From assembly GCA_000695325.1 (NCBI GenBank), contig AVPN01000346.1:27204-58642 (forward strand): a stretch of 31,439 nt of DNA. Reading direction: 5' to 3'. Made by a program: the position numbers and the translations under genes. Each line of letters opens with the position of its first letter. Within the stretch, counting starts at the first letter, position 1. Positions 1 through 10,374 of the stretch are shown here, in pieces. The notes beneath the pieces are model-generated. The model was not told where the DNA came from and ran no database searches. It saw only the letters and a list, made by a program, of their open reading frames with translations. Source of the DNA: Pleurobrachia bachei (Eukaryota; Ctenophora; Tentaculata; Cydippida; Pleurobrachiidae).

Positions 1-2251
1 AATGCTTTCAGAGTTTGGTCAGGAATCGTATTCAGCAGGGCGGTGGTTCTACAAGTAGTGGTGGGGCCCTTCACAGACCTCCCAATCTCACACAACATCA
101 AGTAGCATCTAAATCATGGTCTTCTGAGGACAAAACATCGCCCGAGTACTCTCTCAGTCAATCCATGGATATTGCCTCTGCTCATCTAGCCCTTACATAT
201 ATGGAGCGATACATCACGGATACAGATAAAATTGGAATGGAGTGGCAGGTATGGGATATGTTGCTTCTCTCCACCCTCTTCATATCATGGTTGATACTGA
301 CCCTTTGCTAACCTATTTCAGCGGCTTTGTCTCTACGAGGCCGAGATGAAACAAGCTGAGGTTGGGGGTCGATCTGAAAACGCTGCCAAGAACCGCTTCT
401 CAACTGTGGTCCCTTGTAAGTTGCGCAACGTTATCTCAGGAGGGCGCAATGTCTCACTTGTAGGGATGAGCGCGCATAATGGGCCGCGCGATGCACCTCT
501 CTCTCTTTCTTTCGACAGGGTGAACACATTCTGTGAGGCAGGTGGTAAACCACACCCTTTAATCTCCCTCTTCTCTCTCTCTCTCTCTCTCTATCTCTAT
601 CTCTCTCTCTCTCTCTCCCTTTATCGAGAAGGGTGGCTCGAGACAATTTGTCTCAGAATGGTCTAAACGTCTCCCCCCCTCCCAGACGATCATAACAGAG
701 TGAAGCTTTCGAACCAGCACGCATCCGATTACATTAATGCTAGCTATATCGTGAGTTTGAAGCTTTTATTGCAACATAGGTATAGAGAAGATCACATACG
801 AATATTTCTGAAAGGAAAGTCAAAGGATATTCTGTAAAAATGAAATCATGTCCCTATTATATTTTACCCTGTCTCTCCTGCAGTATTCTGAGAATCCAAA
901 GCAACCGACCTACATTGCCAGCCAGGGACCCCTTCAGCCGTGTGCTGGTGAATTCTGGCAAATGGTTTGGGAGCAAGGAATCTCTGAAATTATCATGCTG
1001 TCTATTAACGACGCTGTGGATGTAAGTTGCCTATGTGTGTTTCAAATGTAAAGGAGGCTTAGAACAAATAACAACACCTTAACCTGTCTTCTTATCGTGG
1101 GGAACGAGGCAGCGGTCTAACCCTACCAAGACAAACCTGAACACCTTAGTGAGCTATGCTCAAGACAATGACGCCGACGACAGACGGATACGACGGTACC
1201 ACTTGATCCAGATGCCTTCGGGGCGCAGTGCGAGGTACAGTCGAACCAAACCAAAACTGTCTTCTCCATCCACATTATACTCTCTTCTGCAGTGTTTCCA
1301 GTACTGGGGCTCTGATGGATCGGGTGTGTATTATCACTACCAACTACATCTAGTCAGTGAACACGCCAATCAACCCGATTATCCAGACTATGTGGTCCGC
1401 AGTTTCTACCTCAAGAACCTACAGGTAATTATAACTAGCTAGTAGTTACTACAGGTAGTTACTAGTTAATAGTATCATACCAGTTATTACTACTAAAGGA
1501 GAATAATGTAGGATGTACTTATCTCCCTTGTAAAATGTCCCCCCCCCTGCTAGACCTACGAGACAAGGACGGTTACTCAGTTCCACTACGTTGCCTGGCC
1601 CATGGGATCCAGCACACCCAGATCCACACAGAGCCTGCTGGACTTTAGAAGGAAGGTCCACAAAGGATTTAGAGGCGCCTCTGCTCCCCTTCTTATCCAC
1701 TGCAACGGTAAGGAACACACCAATATTGGTTCACTCCGCTTGACTAGGCTTATATAGGCTATACCTTACTCGACCCTCTTTCCGTGCGTATTACAAATGT
1801 AAAGGAAGGAGTTAGAACATGACAACCCCTCCCACAGACGGTATAGGTAGGACTGGAACGTACATTCTAATGGATATGACCCTCCGGAGGATCTGTAAGG
1901 GGGTGAAGGAAGTGGATATGGAGGCTGCAGTTGAACACCTCAGAGACCAGCGTCCTGGCATGGTCGTCACCAAGGTAATACATACATTTAAATATGATAA
2001 AGTCTCCCTAGCTATATTGGATTTGGCGTGACCATATTCTCATTTCTTGGAGTTAGAACCCTGGCCAACCATCTCAAGCATCCTATATAATACAGTATAT
2101 CCTATATACCTGCTAACCCTCTCATCTTCTTTCCTAGGAACAGTACGCGTTTGCCCTGTCTGCTGTGGTGGAGGAGATTCACCAGATTTTGGGTGAAATG
2201 CCAAGCCCCAGTCCTCGTGGGGGAACATTCATCGGTGCCCCTCTCGAATAA
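1..2251 (+). CDS. PTPRN-like: IA-2/PTPRN-like receptor tyrosine phosphatase, 3' part (intracellular pseudophosphatase domain)
   Basis: In vertebrates PTPRN (IA-2) and PTPRN2 are catalytically dead receptor phosphatases of dense-core secretory vesicles. The exons I infer are <1-248, 322-415, 686-750, 884-1021, 1113-1424, 1554-1707, 1838-1974 and 2138-2251 (TAA at 2249). All have GT-AG borders and matching phases. The family signature is strong: [15 protein letters not shown] before the domain, [53 protein letters not shown], then [15 protein letters not shown] and LRDQRPGMV near the C-terminus. Catalytic positions are altered. The WPD loop reads WPM, and the P-loop is HCNDGIGRTG instead of HCSAGxGRTG, close to IA-2's HCSDGAGR. 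The lumenal part, signal peptide and membrane segment lie left of the window. The stretch 1113-1292 is an insert relative to IA-2: it stays open, but splicing its internal GT/AG pair would break the frame, so this exon is the least certain. Confidence 0.88.
571..617. repeat. (CT)n microsatellite in PTPRN-like intron
   Basis: A nearly pure CT run lies in the intron between the second and third PTPRN-like exons, about 70 bp upstream of the acceptor at 685. The open frames across it on both strands are by-products of the simple repeat. Confidence 0.9.
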
Positions 2252-3420
2252 TATCTACCTCTCACAGCGCCGCTTGGAGAATAGTTCCCTCTTACAGCGC
2301 CGCTTGTAGTGGAGAATAGCTACCTCTCCCTAACATCATGAGCGCCGGACTGTGTTGTCTCTTTTTAACATCTGGAGACTGATACATTGTGTGTGTGTTT
2401 GTTTGTTTGTCTCTCATGAATGTGTGTTGTTCCCCTCTTTTTTTCAAAACATATGATCTTTGACTGTCAGAAAATTTTAACTTTTAAAATGTGTTGAGCT
2501 ATTTTTGACGATTGTTGCAATTTTATGGTTAAAATTAAGTCATCTGGCTGGCCCAACTACTAGTACAAATATACTCTTCTTACTTTTTTGTGTTAACTAT
2601 ACATGTGTACTATATTTTTATGTTAAATGTGGCTGAACTTGTGATCTTTAAAATTCCGCAGTGGGATAATTTAACAACAATTTAACAACTTTGAATATCT
2701 TTATTTGGAGTTACGTATTGGATATATAAATTAATCCAACATATTCTCCAAATATTTTGTTAACTGCTGTGCTAAATTATTCTATCTGGGGTATACGCTT
2801 TAGTTAATTCAACACCGTATATATTAGTTAATTGTACTAATGTTTTAACTATTTAATTACGTATAACTACATGTATACATACTACGTAATTTTCCCGTGC
2901 ACATAATTATCCAATAATTAACTTATTGTAGCCGTAATAATAATGATATACAGTTTAGAACCTATTGGACACAGAACAAACTACATGACACTTTCCATTT
3001 GATCAAAAAGAAATGTCCTTTGTTCAATAGCTTTAAATAATAATGAATATACTAAAATGGTTATAAATAACCAATATATAACGTTGATATAAATATAATT
3101 TAATATTTGTAGTTTATTTTCATGTTTGAGTACAAATAATTGGCCATGATGCGTCATGCTGTATACCACAGTACTATGCAGCAGGCCATGCCACCCTTTT
3201 AGTTTTAAATTTTGGGCAGTGACTGAGTCTAATTTTTCTAAATTTTGTGAATGATATCATCGCGTTGCGGTTGATCATTTGATTTTAGTAAAACCTAAAT
3301 GAATGTGATTTAAAATATCCGGCTGTACACTTTATTATACACGATCTACAAGGGACTGTTTTGAAAGGTTCGATATCACTTGTATTGTTCATACAGCACA
3401 AGATATCACCTGATATATCT
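2252..3420. other. AT-rich intergenic region with PTPRN-like 3' UTR
   Basis: No gene is supported here. The first 90 bp carry a short imperfect direct repeat, with CAGCGCCGCTTG seen twice at about 2266 and 2295. A GTTTGTTTGT run follows near 2397, and then AT-rich DNA. I saw no convincing poly(A) signal close to the stop codon. Confidence 0.6.
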
Positions 3421-3871
3421 CTGTCTGGCGCCGCCGACCCGAGCTGAGAATCAAATGGGGTATGGCGTCGCCATACAGATATATCTTCAAATCAGTCTAT
3501 GTGATCTGTTCTAACTCGAAGTTGTAATACCCGCTCATAATGTGCACAACAATACATATCGTTTTTACATATCCCTGATCCCACCATGATATTTAGTTTA
3601 TAAAAATAATGTATTTCTCTCTCTCTAATTGACATTGTTATGTTTTCAAATTCCATGTTGGCCGTAGATTCCGTGTTTAGTTGTCTACAGATAACGGGTT
3701 GGGTCTGCAGCAAATAAAATGCCGTTCGCAATATTTCCATCGCCAAATGGCGCCTAGTGACACCATTTGGCGAAAATAATTCGGTCGTATCCTGGCCTGT
3801 ACGGCGGCGCCATAGCCCATACCCCATTTGATTCTCAAGTGCACTCAGATGGGGTCGGCGGCGCCAGACAG
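3421..3871. mobile_element. MITE-like element with long terminal inverted repeats
   Basis: The left end begins CTGTCTGGCGCCGCCGACCC and the right end is its exact reverse complement, finishing at 3871. The similarity continues inward with small gaps: a block containing GAGAATCAAATGGGGTATG near 3445 is matched in inverse near 3815-3836. There is no transposase frame, so this is a non-autonomous foldback element of about 450 bp. The superfamily cannot be named, and I could not fix a target-site duplication. Confidence 0.75.
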
Positions 3872-3876
3872 GTCGT

Positions 3877-4238
3877 TTCCCGAAGCAGGACACTCGTCAT
3901 TCGACGCCACGTGGCGCAATCTGGAAAAACGATTCGCCAAATTGCACCATTCTTCGCCAATTGGCGCCGTTTGGTACCATTTGGCGCCAATCTTCGCCAT
4001 TTGGTGAACGGTTTACCATTTTGGCGTCATTTGTGGCCATTTGGCGTAATCAACACATTTGCCACGTGGCGTGGTGCCGGATGGCAATTGACCAAATGGC
4101 GAATCGTTCACCAAATGTCGCCAAAAGTAAATGGCAACGAATTGCGCCAATTTAATTGGTGACAGATAGCGCAATTTCGCGAATCGTTCGCCAAATGGCA
4201 CCACATGGTGTCGAATGGCAAGTGTCTTGCTTCGGGAA
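3877..4238. mobile_element. Second foldback element, rich in CGCCAAATGGCG motifs
   Basis: The left end (TTCCCGAAGCAGGACACTCG) is matched in inverse at 4199-4238 with a few mismatches, and the similarity runs about 65 bp inward. The interior is packed with short palindromic variants of ATTTGGCG/CGCCAAAT, perhaps 15 or more, which could fold in many ways. It abuts the first element with only about 5 bp between. No coding potential is evident; the overlapping open frames follow from the repeated motif. Confidence 0.65.
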
Positions 4239-4249
4239 GCAACCAGAAG

Positions 4250-4356
4250 CAGGAAGAACGTGTCCGTTTGTCTCAAGAGGTATTGAAACAAAATTGTAAT
4301 GATGCCAGGCACATTTCTCAAGAGGTCTCATGAGACAAACGGAAACGTGCTTCTTA
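4250..4356. repeat. Short inverted repeat (third foldback)
   Basis: AACGTGTCCGTTTGTCTCA near 4257 is matched in inverse by TGAGACAAACGGAAACGT at 4330-4347 with one mismatch. The arms flank about 50 bp of loop. It directly follows the second foldback element, so it may be its flank, a relic of the host locus, or a third small element. Confidence 0.55.
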
Positions 4357-4591
4357 CTTACCAACCATTTAGAAAAGTACAACTAGACAGGTTTCTGGTT
4401 TGATAAACTCATTAAATTTAAACAGGATCACATCACAGAAACACTAAACATCATGATCACACAAACACTAAACATGCTCAACAGTATAACACTCGTCATA
4501 TTAAAATTTCATTGACATAAAAACACATTCTCCACAGTTTCATTGCACCTAAAGAGTCTCCCATGTGTCACACATGACATATTGTCTTTGC
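4357..4591. other. HAL downstream region
   Basis: AT-rich sequence after the HAL stop codon on minus. The words ACACTAAACAT occur twice near 4440-4475. No canonical AATAAA was seen on the minus strand here. Nothing else can be supported. Confidence 0.5.
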
Positions 4592-7500
4592 TCAACCGAA
4601 GAGCGGATCAGAGTCCAGGTATTTTGCTACGACCTCCCAGATCTGATTCTCAGCGATCATCCTCTGTACATTCTGGATGTCGGCAGTGAAGGCTCGGTCC
4701 TTAACAAACGAGGGCACCTTACTTCTCACCAGGGCATACACCTGATATGAAACAGAGTGGATTAGTTAATAACATCGACATCACTTCGATAGCTTCGACA
4801 TCACTTCGATAGCTAAATCGGCATCATTGATGCCTGGGAATCTCTAACTGTTAGTGTTTGCCACTCACTGCTCTTCTGATAGCTACCCCCAGAGGAGCAG
4901 TGGGCGGCAAAAAACATCTAAACTTATACAGTTCAGAACAAGTTACCTGTTCCAGGGGCTCGGTGGTCCGATGGGGTCGTTTGAACTCCAAGGCCTGGCA
5001 CGCGGCCAGCAACTCAATAGCCAACACGTTCTCTAAATTCTCCACAACTTTAAGGGCCTTCCTGGCAGACCACCCTCCCATGGACACATGGTCCTCCTTG
5101 CCGGCACTCGTTGTTTGGGTATCAGCCGAGGACGGGAAACAAAGGGTCTTGTTCTCACTTACCAGGGCTGCCGAGGTGCAGTGGGGTATCATAAACCCAC
5201 TGTTCACACCAAGAAATTGGGGGGAGGGGGTTAGTGGTTGATATAGTAGTTTTACTGGCAACAAAATATGATAAACCTAATCGTGTAGCCGGCCCTGTTA
5301 TATTAGTTAGTACCTGGACTCTCGACAAGGAAGGCAGGGAGATTACTGCAGGAGGGATTACATAACCTCTCCAACCTCCTCTCGCTCATATTCCCCAACT
5401 CGTGCACCCCAATGGTTAGATAATCCAGGGCTTTGGCGGGGTATTCCCCGTGGAAGTTACCTAGAAGATTGGAGGAGGTTAGAAACTACTGCTGGACTTA
5501 TCTTGATTTGTTGAGAGGCAATTTGAAACCAGCTCCATTGTGTGTAACAATATCCCGGGTGTCATGGTATTATACCTGCTGAAATGATGTCAGCCTTCAC
5601 GCCACTCTCGCTAGAGTCCACTCCCAGCACCAGGGGGTTATCAGTGGCGCTATTAAACTCTGTCTGGAAGATGCCCTCCACAAAGTTGATTGTGTCCAGA
5701 GTTATTCCAGCAACTTGGGGCATACACCTGATCGTGTAGGGATCTTGCACGTCGTGTTTCTCACATTCTTCGTATATCTCTACAGGGGTACAATAATTTG
5801 TTATTTTTGGGGACCTATAGGTAGAGGGGATAATAAATTAGGTTAAACCCAAGTTTTAGACTGAATAAATATACTAATTGAATCTTCGAGCCTAGGCCCT
5901 ACAAACAAACATATCTTGTTGAGTAACAAAACATATCAGTATCACGTCTCTCTATTGGAGAGAGTCTCTAACTCGAGTCTCGAAGGTTCTCTGCCCTTCG
6001 TTATCTCCTAAAACTCACCAGAGGGATATTTGGCGTTGTGACAGAGAGCCCGCATTGTCGCTGCAACTCTGTTCTGTCCAGAGTGGGCTCTAATCTTGTG
6101 TACCCTCTCGTCCAGTGCATCTACATGACCCTCCAAAATATCGAGAATAATACAAGTGATCACTACCGATGTCCGGAGACAGTTCTTTGCCCTGTCCAGT
6201 GCTTCACTTCCAACCTGATATTGGGGAGGTATTATCATCTTGATAATCAAGAGCCATAGAATTAGAACACCAGTCGAACCATAACGGAAATTAAAAGTAT
6301 CTGGGAGCCCTATAATCAATACTAACTATCAGAGCAAATTGACCTGACAGTAATACATAATAGGAATGATCATACGTACAGCGCAAATAAATTGAGTTCC
6401 ATTAATAAGACTGATACCATCCTTTGCTTTCAGCTCATATGGTGCCAGGTTGTTTGCTGCTAGAACCTCCACCGCCGAGCCCCAACCAGTTTTTGGACTC
6501 CACATTTCCCCCTCTCCAATGATACCCTGTGCTAGAGAGCTGGCACCTGTGTGTGGGGATCACACCAGGTGTCTATGTCACCAACAAGTAAAATACCCAA
6601 ATCTTGTTATGTTGATCTAACCCTCCCTTTACATTTTTGAGGGGCGCCCGAAACACAGTCTAGTCAGGCAAACCCGTATCATATCATATCATACCTGCTG
6701 AGATGATGTCAGCCTTGACGCCACTCTCACTAGAATCCACTCCCAGGACCAGGGGGTTATCAGTGGCGCTATTGAACTCTGTCTGGAAAATCCCCTCCAC
6801 AAAGTTGATTGTATCCAAAGTTATTCCAGCAACTTGAGGCATACACCTGATCGTGTAGGGGTCCTGTACGTCGTGTTTCTCGCATTCTTCGTATATCTCT
6901 ACAGGGGGGTACAATAATTTGTTATCTTTGGGGACCTAACTTTACCTTGTTCGACCCTCCTTCCCTGCGCCCCGAACTATAGGTAGAGGGGATAATTAAT
7001 TAGGTTAAACCCAAGTTTAGACCGAATATTTAGACTAGGCCCTACAAACAAACATATCAGAATCACGCCTCTCTTGGATAGAGAAATAGCCACGTTTACG
7101 TGCAAAAAACGCCTCAAAGGTTCTCTACAACCTTGGAGTTGGTGACATAGACACCTGGTGGGGATCGCACTATGTGGCTATGTCGCCAATCTATAACCCT
7201 TGGATATCTCCTAAAACTCACCAGAGGGATATTTAGCGTTGTGACAAAGTGCCCGCATGGTCGCGGCAACCCTGTTCTGCCCAGAGTGGGCTCTAATCTT
7301 GTGTACCCTCTCGTCTAGTGCATCTACATGACCCTCCAAAATGTCGAGAATAATGCACGTGATCACTACCGATGTCCGGAGACAGTTCTTTGCCCTGTCC
7401 AGTGCTTCACTTCCAACCTGATTATAGAGGGAGGTGGTATCAAGAGTCATAGAATTAGAACACCAGTCTAACTGACATCACGAGTGTCTGGGAGCCTTAT

Positions 7501-8685
7501 GATCAATAACAATAGGAATAATCATACGTACAGCGCAAATAAATTGAGTTCCATTAATAAGACTGATCCCATCCTTTGCTTTCAGCTCATATGGTGCCAG
7601 GTTGTTTGCTGCTAAAACCTCCACCGCTGAGCCCCATCCAGTTTTTGGACTCCACATTTCCCCCTCTCCAATGATACCCTGTGCTAGATGTGCTAGGGGC
7701 GCTAGGTCCCCGCTGGCCCCAACCGTCCCCTGGGCAGGGATTAGGGGTAGGCAGGAGGAGTTGAACATCGCCACCATGTGTTCCACCATATCGGGGCTGC
7801 ACCCTGAGTAGGCTTTAGCCAGTACATTGATCCTCAGAGCAAACATTCGTCGTATTGCCTCTAGGGACAAGGTTTCCCCTACACCAGCACAGTGGGACCT
7901 GCAAGGGAAATCTTCTGTTAGAAAAAATAATGTTCTATCGAACCTTTACAGTGTGGTATGAGGTAAACAAAGAAACTACCGAAATTACTGCATTTGAAGG
8001 TCATGGTTATAGAAACTTACCTAATAACATTGTATTGGAGCTCAACCAGTTTCTCTTTCTCAATAAGGACCTTTGAGAGGAGCCCAAATCCAGTATTGAT
8101 CCCATACCGAACTATCCCTCTATCCACAATATCTTCAACGGTCGCCCGTGTTGCCTTTAGTTTGTCAATTGTCTCTAGTGTTAGCGTCAACTTGACCTCA
8201 CCCTTACCTGACAAGATCAGAGATGGGTATAACGACTTCAATTGTGATACCGCCCTCTAGTCCATAACCGTGCTGGTTTACATGAACAACCCTTGCCTGG
8301 GTAGACTGTGTTTCGGGCACCCAAATCATAAAAAACAAACCTAGTAGAATGAGAGAGTCCATATCGAGGCTATTTCCATCAATGTTAATAGTCAGGTCGT
8401 CGCTGTGTATCACTGCAGTGCTCCCACTGGAAGATGAGCTCTCAGGAGAATCAATACTGTCAGATCTGGCTTTCAGATGTTCCTTTCGCTTCGTTTTCCG
8501 TGCTACAATCTCTATCATATCACCGTCACTGTATAGGGAGTTAGCAGTTTGAATATAGATAAGACACACACAAGATATTCAAGATGATCCCATGATTCTT
8601 ACTTTAGGACATCCTTTATGATATCAGACGGTTTCATGATGTAAAATTCATCCCGGTGATTGAAGAATTTTATCGTGACTAGCAT
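4592..8685 (-). CDS. HAL: Histidine ammonia-lyase with duplicated internal exon cassette
   Basis: HAL deaminates L-histidine to urocanate, the first step of histidine breakdown in the cytosol. Exons in reading order: 8685-8603, 8528-8341, 8207-8021, 7898-7532, 7417-7222, 6898-6695, [6531-6380, 6214-6019, 5779-5576], 5460-5314, 5209-4947, 4741-4592. Without the bracketed cassette the protein is about 594 aa (human 657). The MIO cofactor triad is in [12 protein letters not shown]. Other active-site blocks are [49 protein letters not shown] and [10 protein letters not shown]. The N-terminus is a short ubiquitin-like segment starting MLVTIKFF. The bracketed exons repeat the end of exon 4 and all of exons 5 and 6. 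They keep phase 0/1/1, so inclusion adds exactly 184 codons. The acceptor of exon 5209 appears to be TG rather than AG. Confidence 0.9.
4781..4814. repeat. Short direct repeat in last HAL intron
   Basis: The word ACATCACTTCGATAGCT occurs twice in a row with a spacer of a few bases. It is a local slippage-type duplication in the intron between the last two HAL exons. Confidence 0.7.
5576..6531 (-). repeat. HAL exon cassette, downstream copy (exons 4', 5', 6')
   Basis: Exons 4' (6531-6380), 5' (6214-6019) and 6' (5779-5576) repeat the matching parts of HAL exons 4, 5 and 6 at 7532-7683, 7222-7417 and 6695-6898. The translated sequences are identical. Reading the two copies against each other I count about 4, 11 and 15 nucleotide differences, all synonymous. 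Introns are also related but carry indels. Exon 4' lacks the MIO-forming segment and opens at a new acceptor, CTCTCTAG, whose phase fits the donor of exon 6. It could be a genuine tandem exon duplication used by alternative splicing, or two haplotypes assembled in tandem. Confidence 0.85.
6551..6585. repeat. Half copy of a small foldback element at the HAL cassette breakpoint
   Basis: In minus orientation this reads GTTGGTGACATAGACACCTG and onward. It matches one arm of the complete foldback at 7139-7189 inside HAL intron 5. It sits about 20 bp from the point where exon 4' loses similarity to exon 4. Confidence 0.6.
6642..6672. repeat. Dispersed short repeat, copy 1
   Basis: On the minus strand this reads TTGCCTGACTAGACTGTGTT then TCGGGCGCCC. 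It matches 8293-8322 on + with about 4 differences. Both copies lie in HAL introns, in opposite orientation. They may be the end of a short interspersed or MITE family. Confidence 0.5.
7139..7189. repeat. Small foldback element in HAL intron
   Basis: TTGGTGACATAGACAC on the left is matched in inverse by the right arm ending CTATGTCGCCAA, with mismatches, giving a hairpin of about 50 bp. It has no coding capacity. Confidence 0.6.
8293..8322. repeat. Dispersed short repeat, copy 2
   Basis: TTGCCTGGGTAGACTGTGTT followed by TCGGGCACCC on +. It is the partner of 6642-6672 in inverse orientation. A weaker trace, AGACAGTGTTTCGGACGGGAG, is near 9393-9413. Confidence 0.5.
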
Positions 8686-9318
8686 GAGGTACGAACAAAG
8701 TTGAGGCGAGTCGTCGAGCCGTGTTATCGCTTCCTAAGAGCCAACGGACAGTTATTAAAAACAGAGCAGAACAGAAATACAATCGCGTGCTAATGTTTTT
8801 ATTTTTGTCGAACAAGATGCGTTTCTATATTTACTCCTTCATAAAACGATCGATTGGCTTCATTAATGACATATTCTGTACTCATACGCATATTACACAC
8901 ACGGGATCGCCCGGATATCCGATGTTCATTTTAAGTTTCTAGCTGTGGAACGAATAAGATGCAGCGAAGCCACCACGTTAGTCACTAATCATGCTAATGT
9001 GTACTAAAGACGACAATGTGATATCTTGGATAATCTTGTAACATTTAAGCTAAATCATCTGAGCGTTATAAAATGTAAATGTAAATTTGATGTTTAGCAC
9101 TTACTCTTGCAAGATGTGCGAGTGATTGAAGCTGATTAACGACCGGAACCACAATGTTATACCCATCAATCTTCACATGAACACACATCACATTGAGGAC
9201 TTTCCTCAACGTCGCTATCTTCTTCTCTTCCTTTGACACCAGTTCCTGTGCCACACTTCCTGTCCCAAGTCGGACAGTGGCATCTGTTATTGCCTGGTCG
9301 TACGTCTTCCAACCCATC
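8603..9318 (-). CDS. Candidate upstream coding exons joining HAL
   Basis: An exon-like open block at 9318-9105 has an acceptor (TTTATCAG) and a perfect GTAAGT donor. It translates to about 71 residues beginning MGWKTYDQAITD and ending LAHLAR, with a helical, lysine-rich middle. A second acceptor, GCTCTTAG, ends at 8734. From 8733 the frame is open without a stop through EAITRLDDSPQLCSYL into the HAL start MLVTIKFF, with phase 0 on both sides. Either HAL has an N-terminal extension or alternative first exon, or a separate gene happens to align. I do not recognise the peptide family. The 370-bp stretch between the two blocks holds nothing else I can support. Confidence 0.4.
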
Positions 9319-10247
9319 CTGATAAAGAGATTGGTTGGTCAGCAAGAGAGGTATAGTTTGTGTGTGTGTGTCCTCCAAATGCATGCATAGCTAGACAGTG
9401 TTTCGGACGGGAGGGATAGAACATAACAAACAAAAATATGATGGGTATAGCCTATAACATATCAGATAGAAGCAAAGTAAACAACTCAACTACAAAGACG
9501 TGTCACGCGCTTCCCAAGCAGACCACACAACACCGCGTTGCTGTAAAGATGACATATTCTCTAACGTTCTATCTTCCTGTCTCTCCCCCTCTATTTTCGT
9601 CACTCATGTAAAATGTCACATGGAATTCCTATACAGTTTTTATATTGACCATGCCACATAATAGGCTATGTAACATACAGACAAAGACTTTTAAATGACG
9701 AATTTAGCAACGACACACTGCCTCGTGCTGTCGTAATTTTTGAAACCGGTTGGACTGGTAGAACAGCTACCGCACATACCAAGAGGAGCAGACACGTACA
9801 CAACCGAATACACATGGGAATAATGGATAGAAAATCAAACATACAATCAAACATATGTTCTAGAACATCCGGTAGTAAACATTCGAGACTTCATAGAAGT
9901 GATCTAGTTCTACTCAATAACCAGTGAGAACTAGGATGAGTTTCTCTCTTACATTGAGACAGATTGAAGGAGCTGTCTGATTAGATAGAATCAATCACAG
10001 CATACATATGACGGATATTTTCATTACTCTATTAATTAGGTACGAAGAACTGTCTCGTTCTTTTTTCTCTATTTCTTTCTCCCTCTCTTTCTCCTTCTCA
10101 GAGGTGCACGTATGGGGTCATATCCCCTGCAGTAGCGGATTCATACTCATTTACTAGATGCTGCCCCAACAACGGTCCATTTTTTCACCTAGTCAGAACA
10201 TGAGTAATAGATGTCGTCTTCTAACCAGTGATGGGCTGGGGAGAGAG

Positions 10248-10249
<2 letters not shown>
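9319..10249. other. Intergenic region between divergent HAL and DNAI1
   Basis: No gene is supported. It contains several short open frames without family resemblance, and pyrimidine-rich tracts near 10070-10100. This should hold the promoters of both divergent genes, but I see no clear core-promoter motif. Confidence 0.5.
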
Positions 10250-10289
<40 letters not shown>

Positions 10290-10323
10290 ATAGAGAAAGA
10301 TAGAGAGAGAGAGAGAGAGAGGT

Positions 10324-10374
<51 letters not shown>

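Noticed and set aside
4851-5264. HAL exon read as one 137-codon protein
   Set aside because: The frame includes intron sequence on both sides; conserved HAL residues stop at 5209 and 4947, where splice sites lie.
7587-7811. Overlapping open frames on both strands inside HAL exon 4
   Set aside because: Shadows of the HAL coding frame, which alone carries the MIO and NGTQ motifs.
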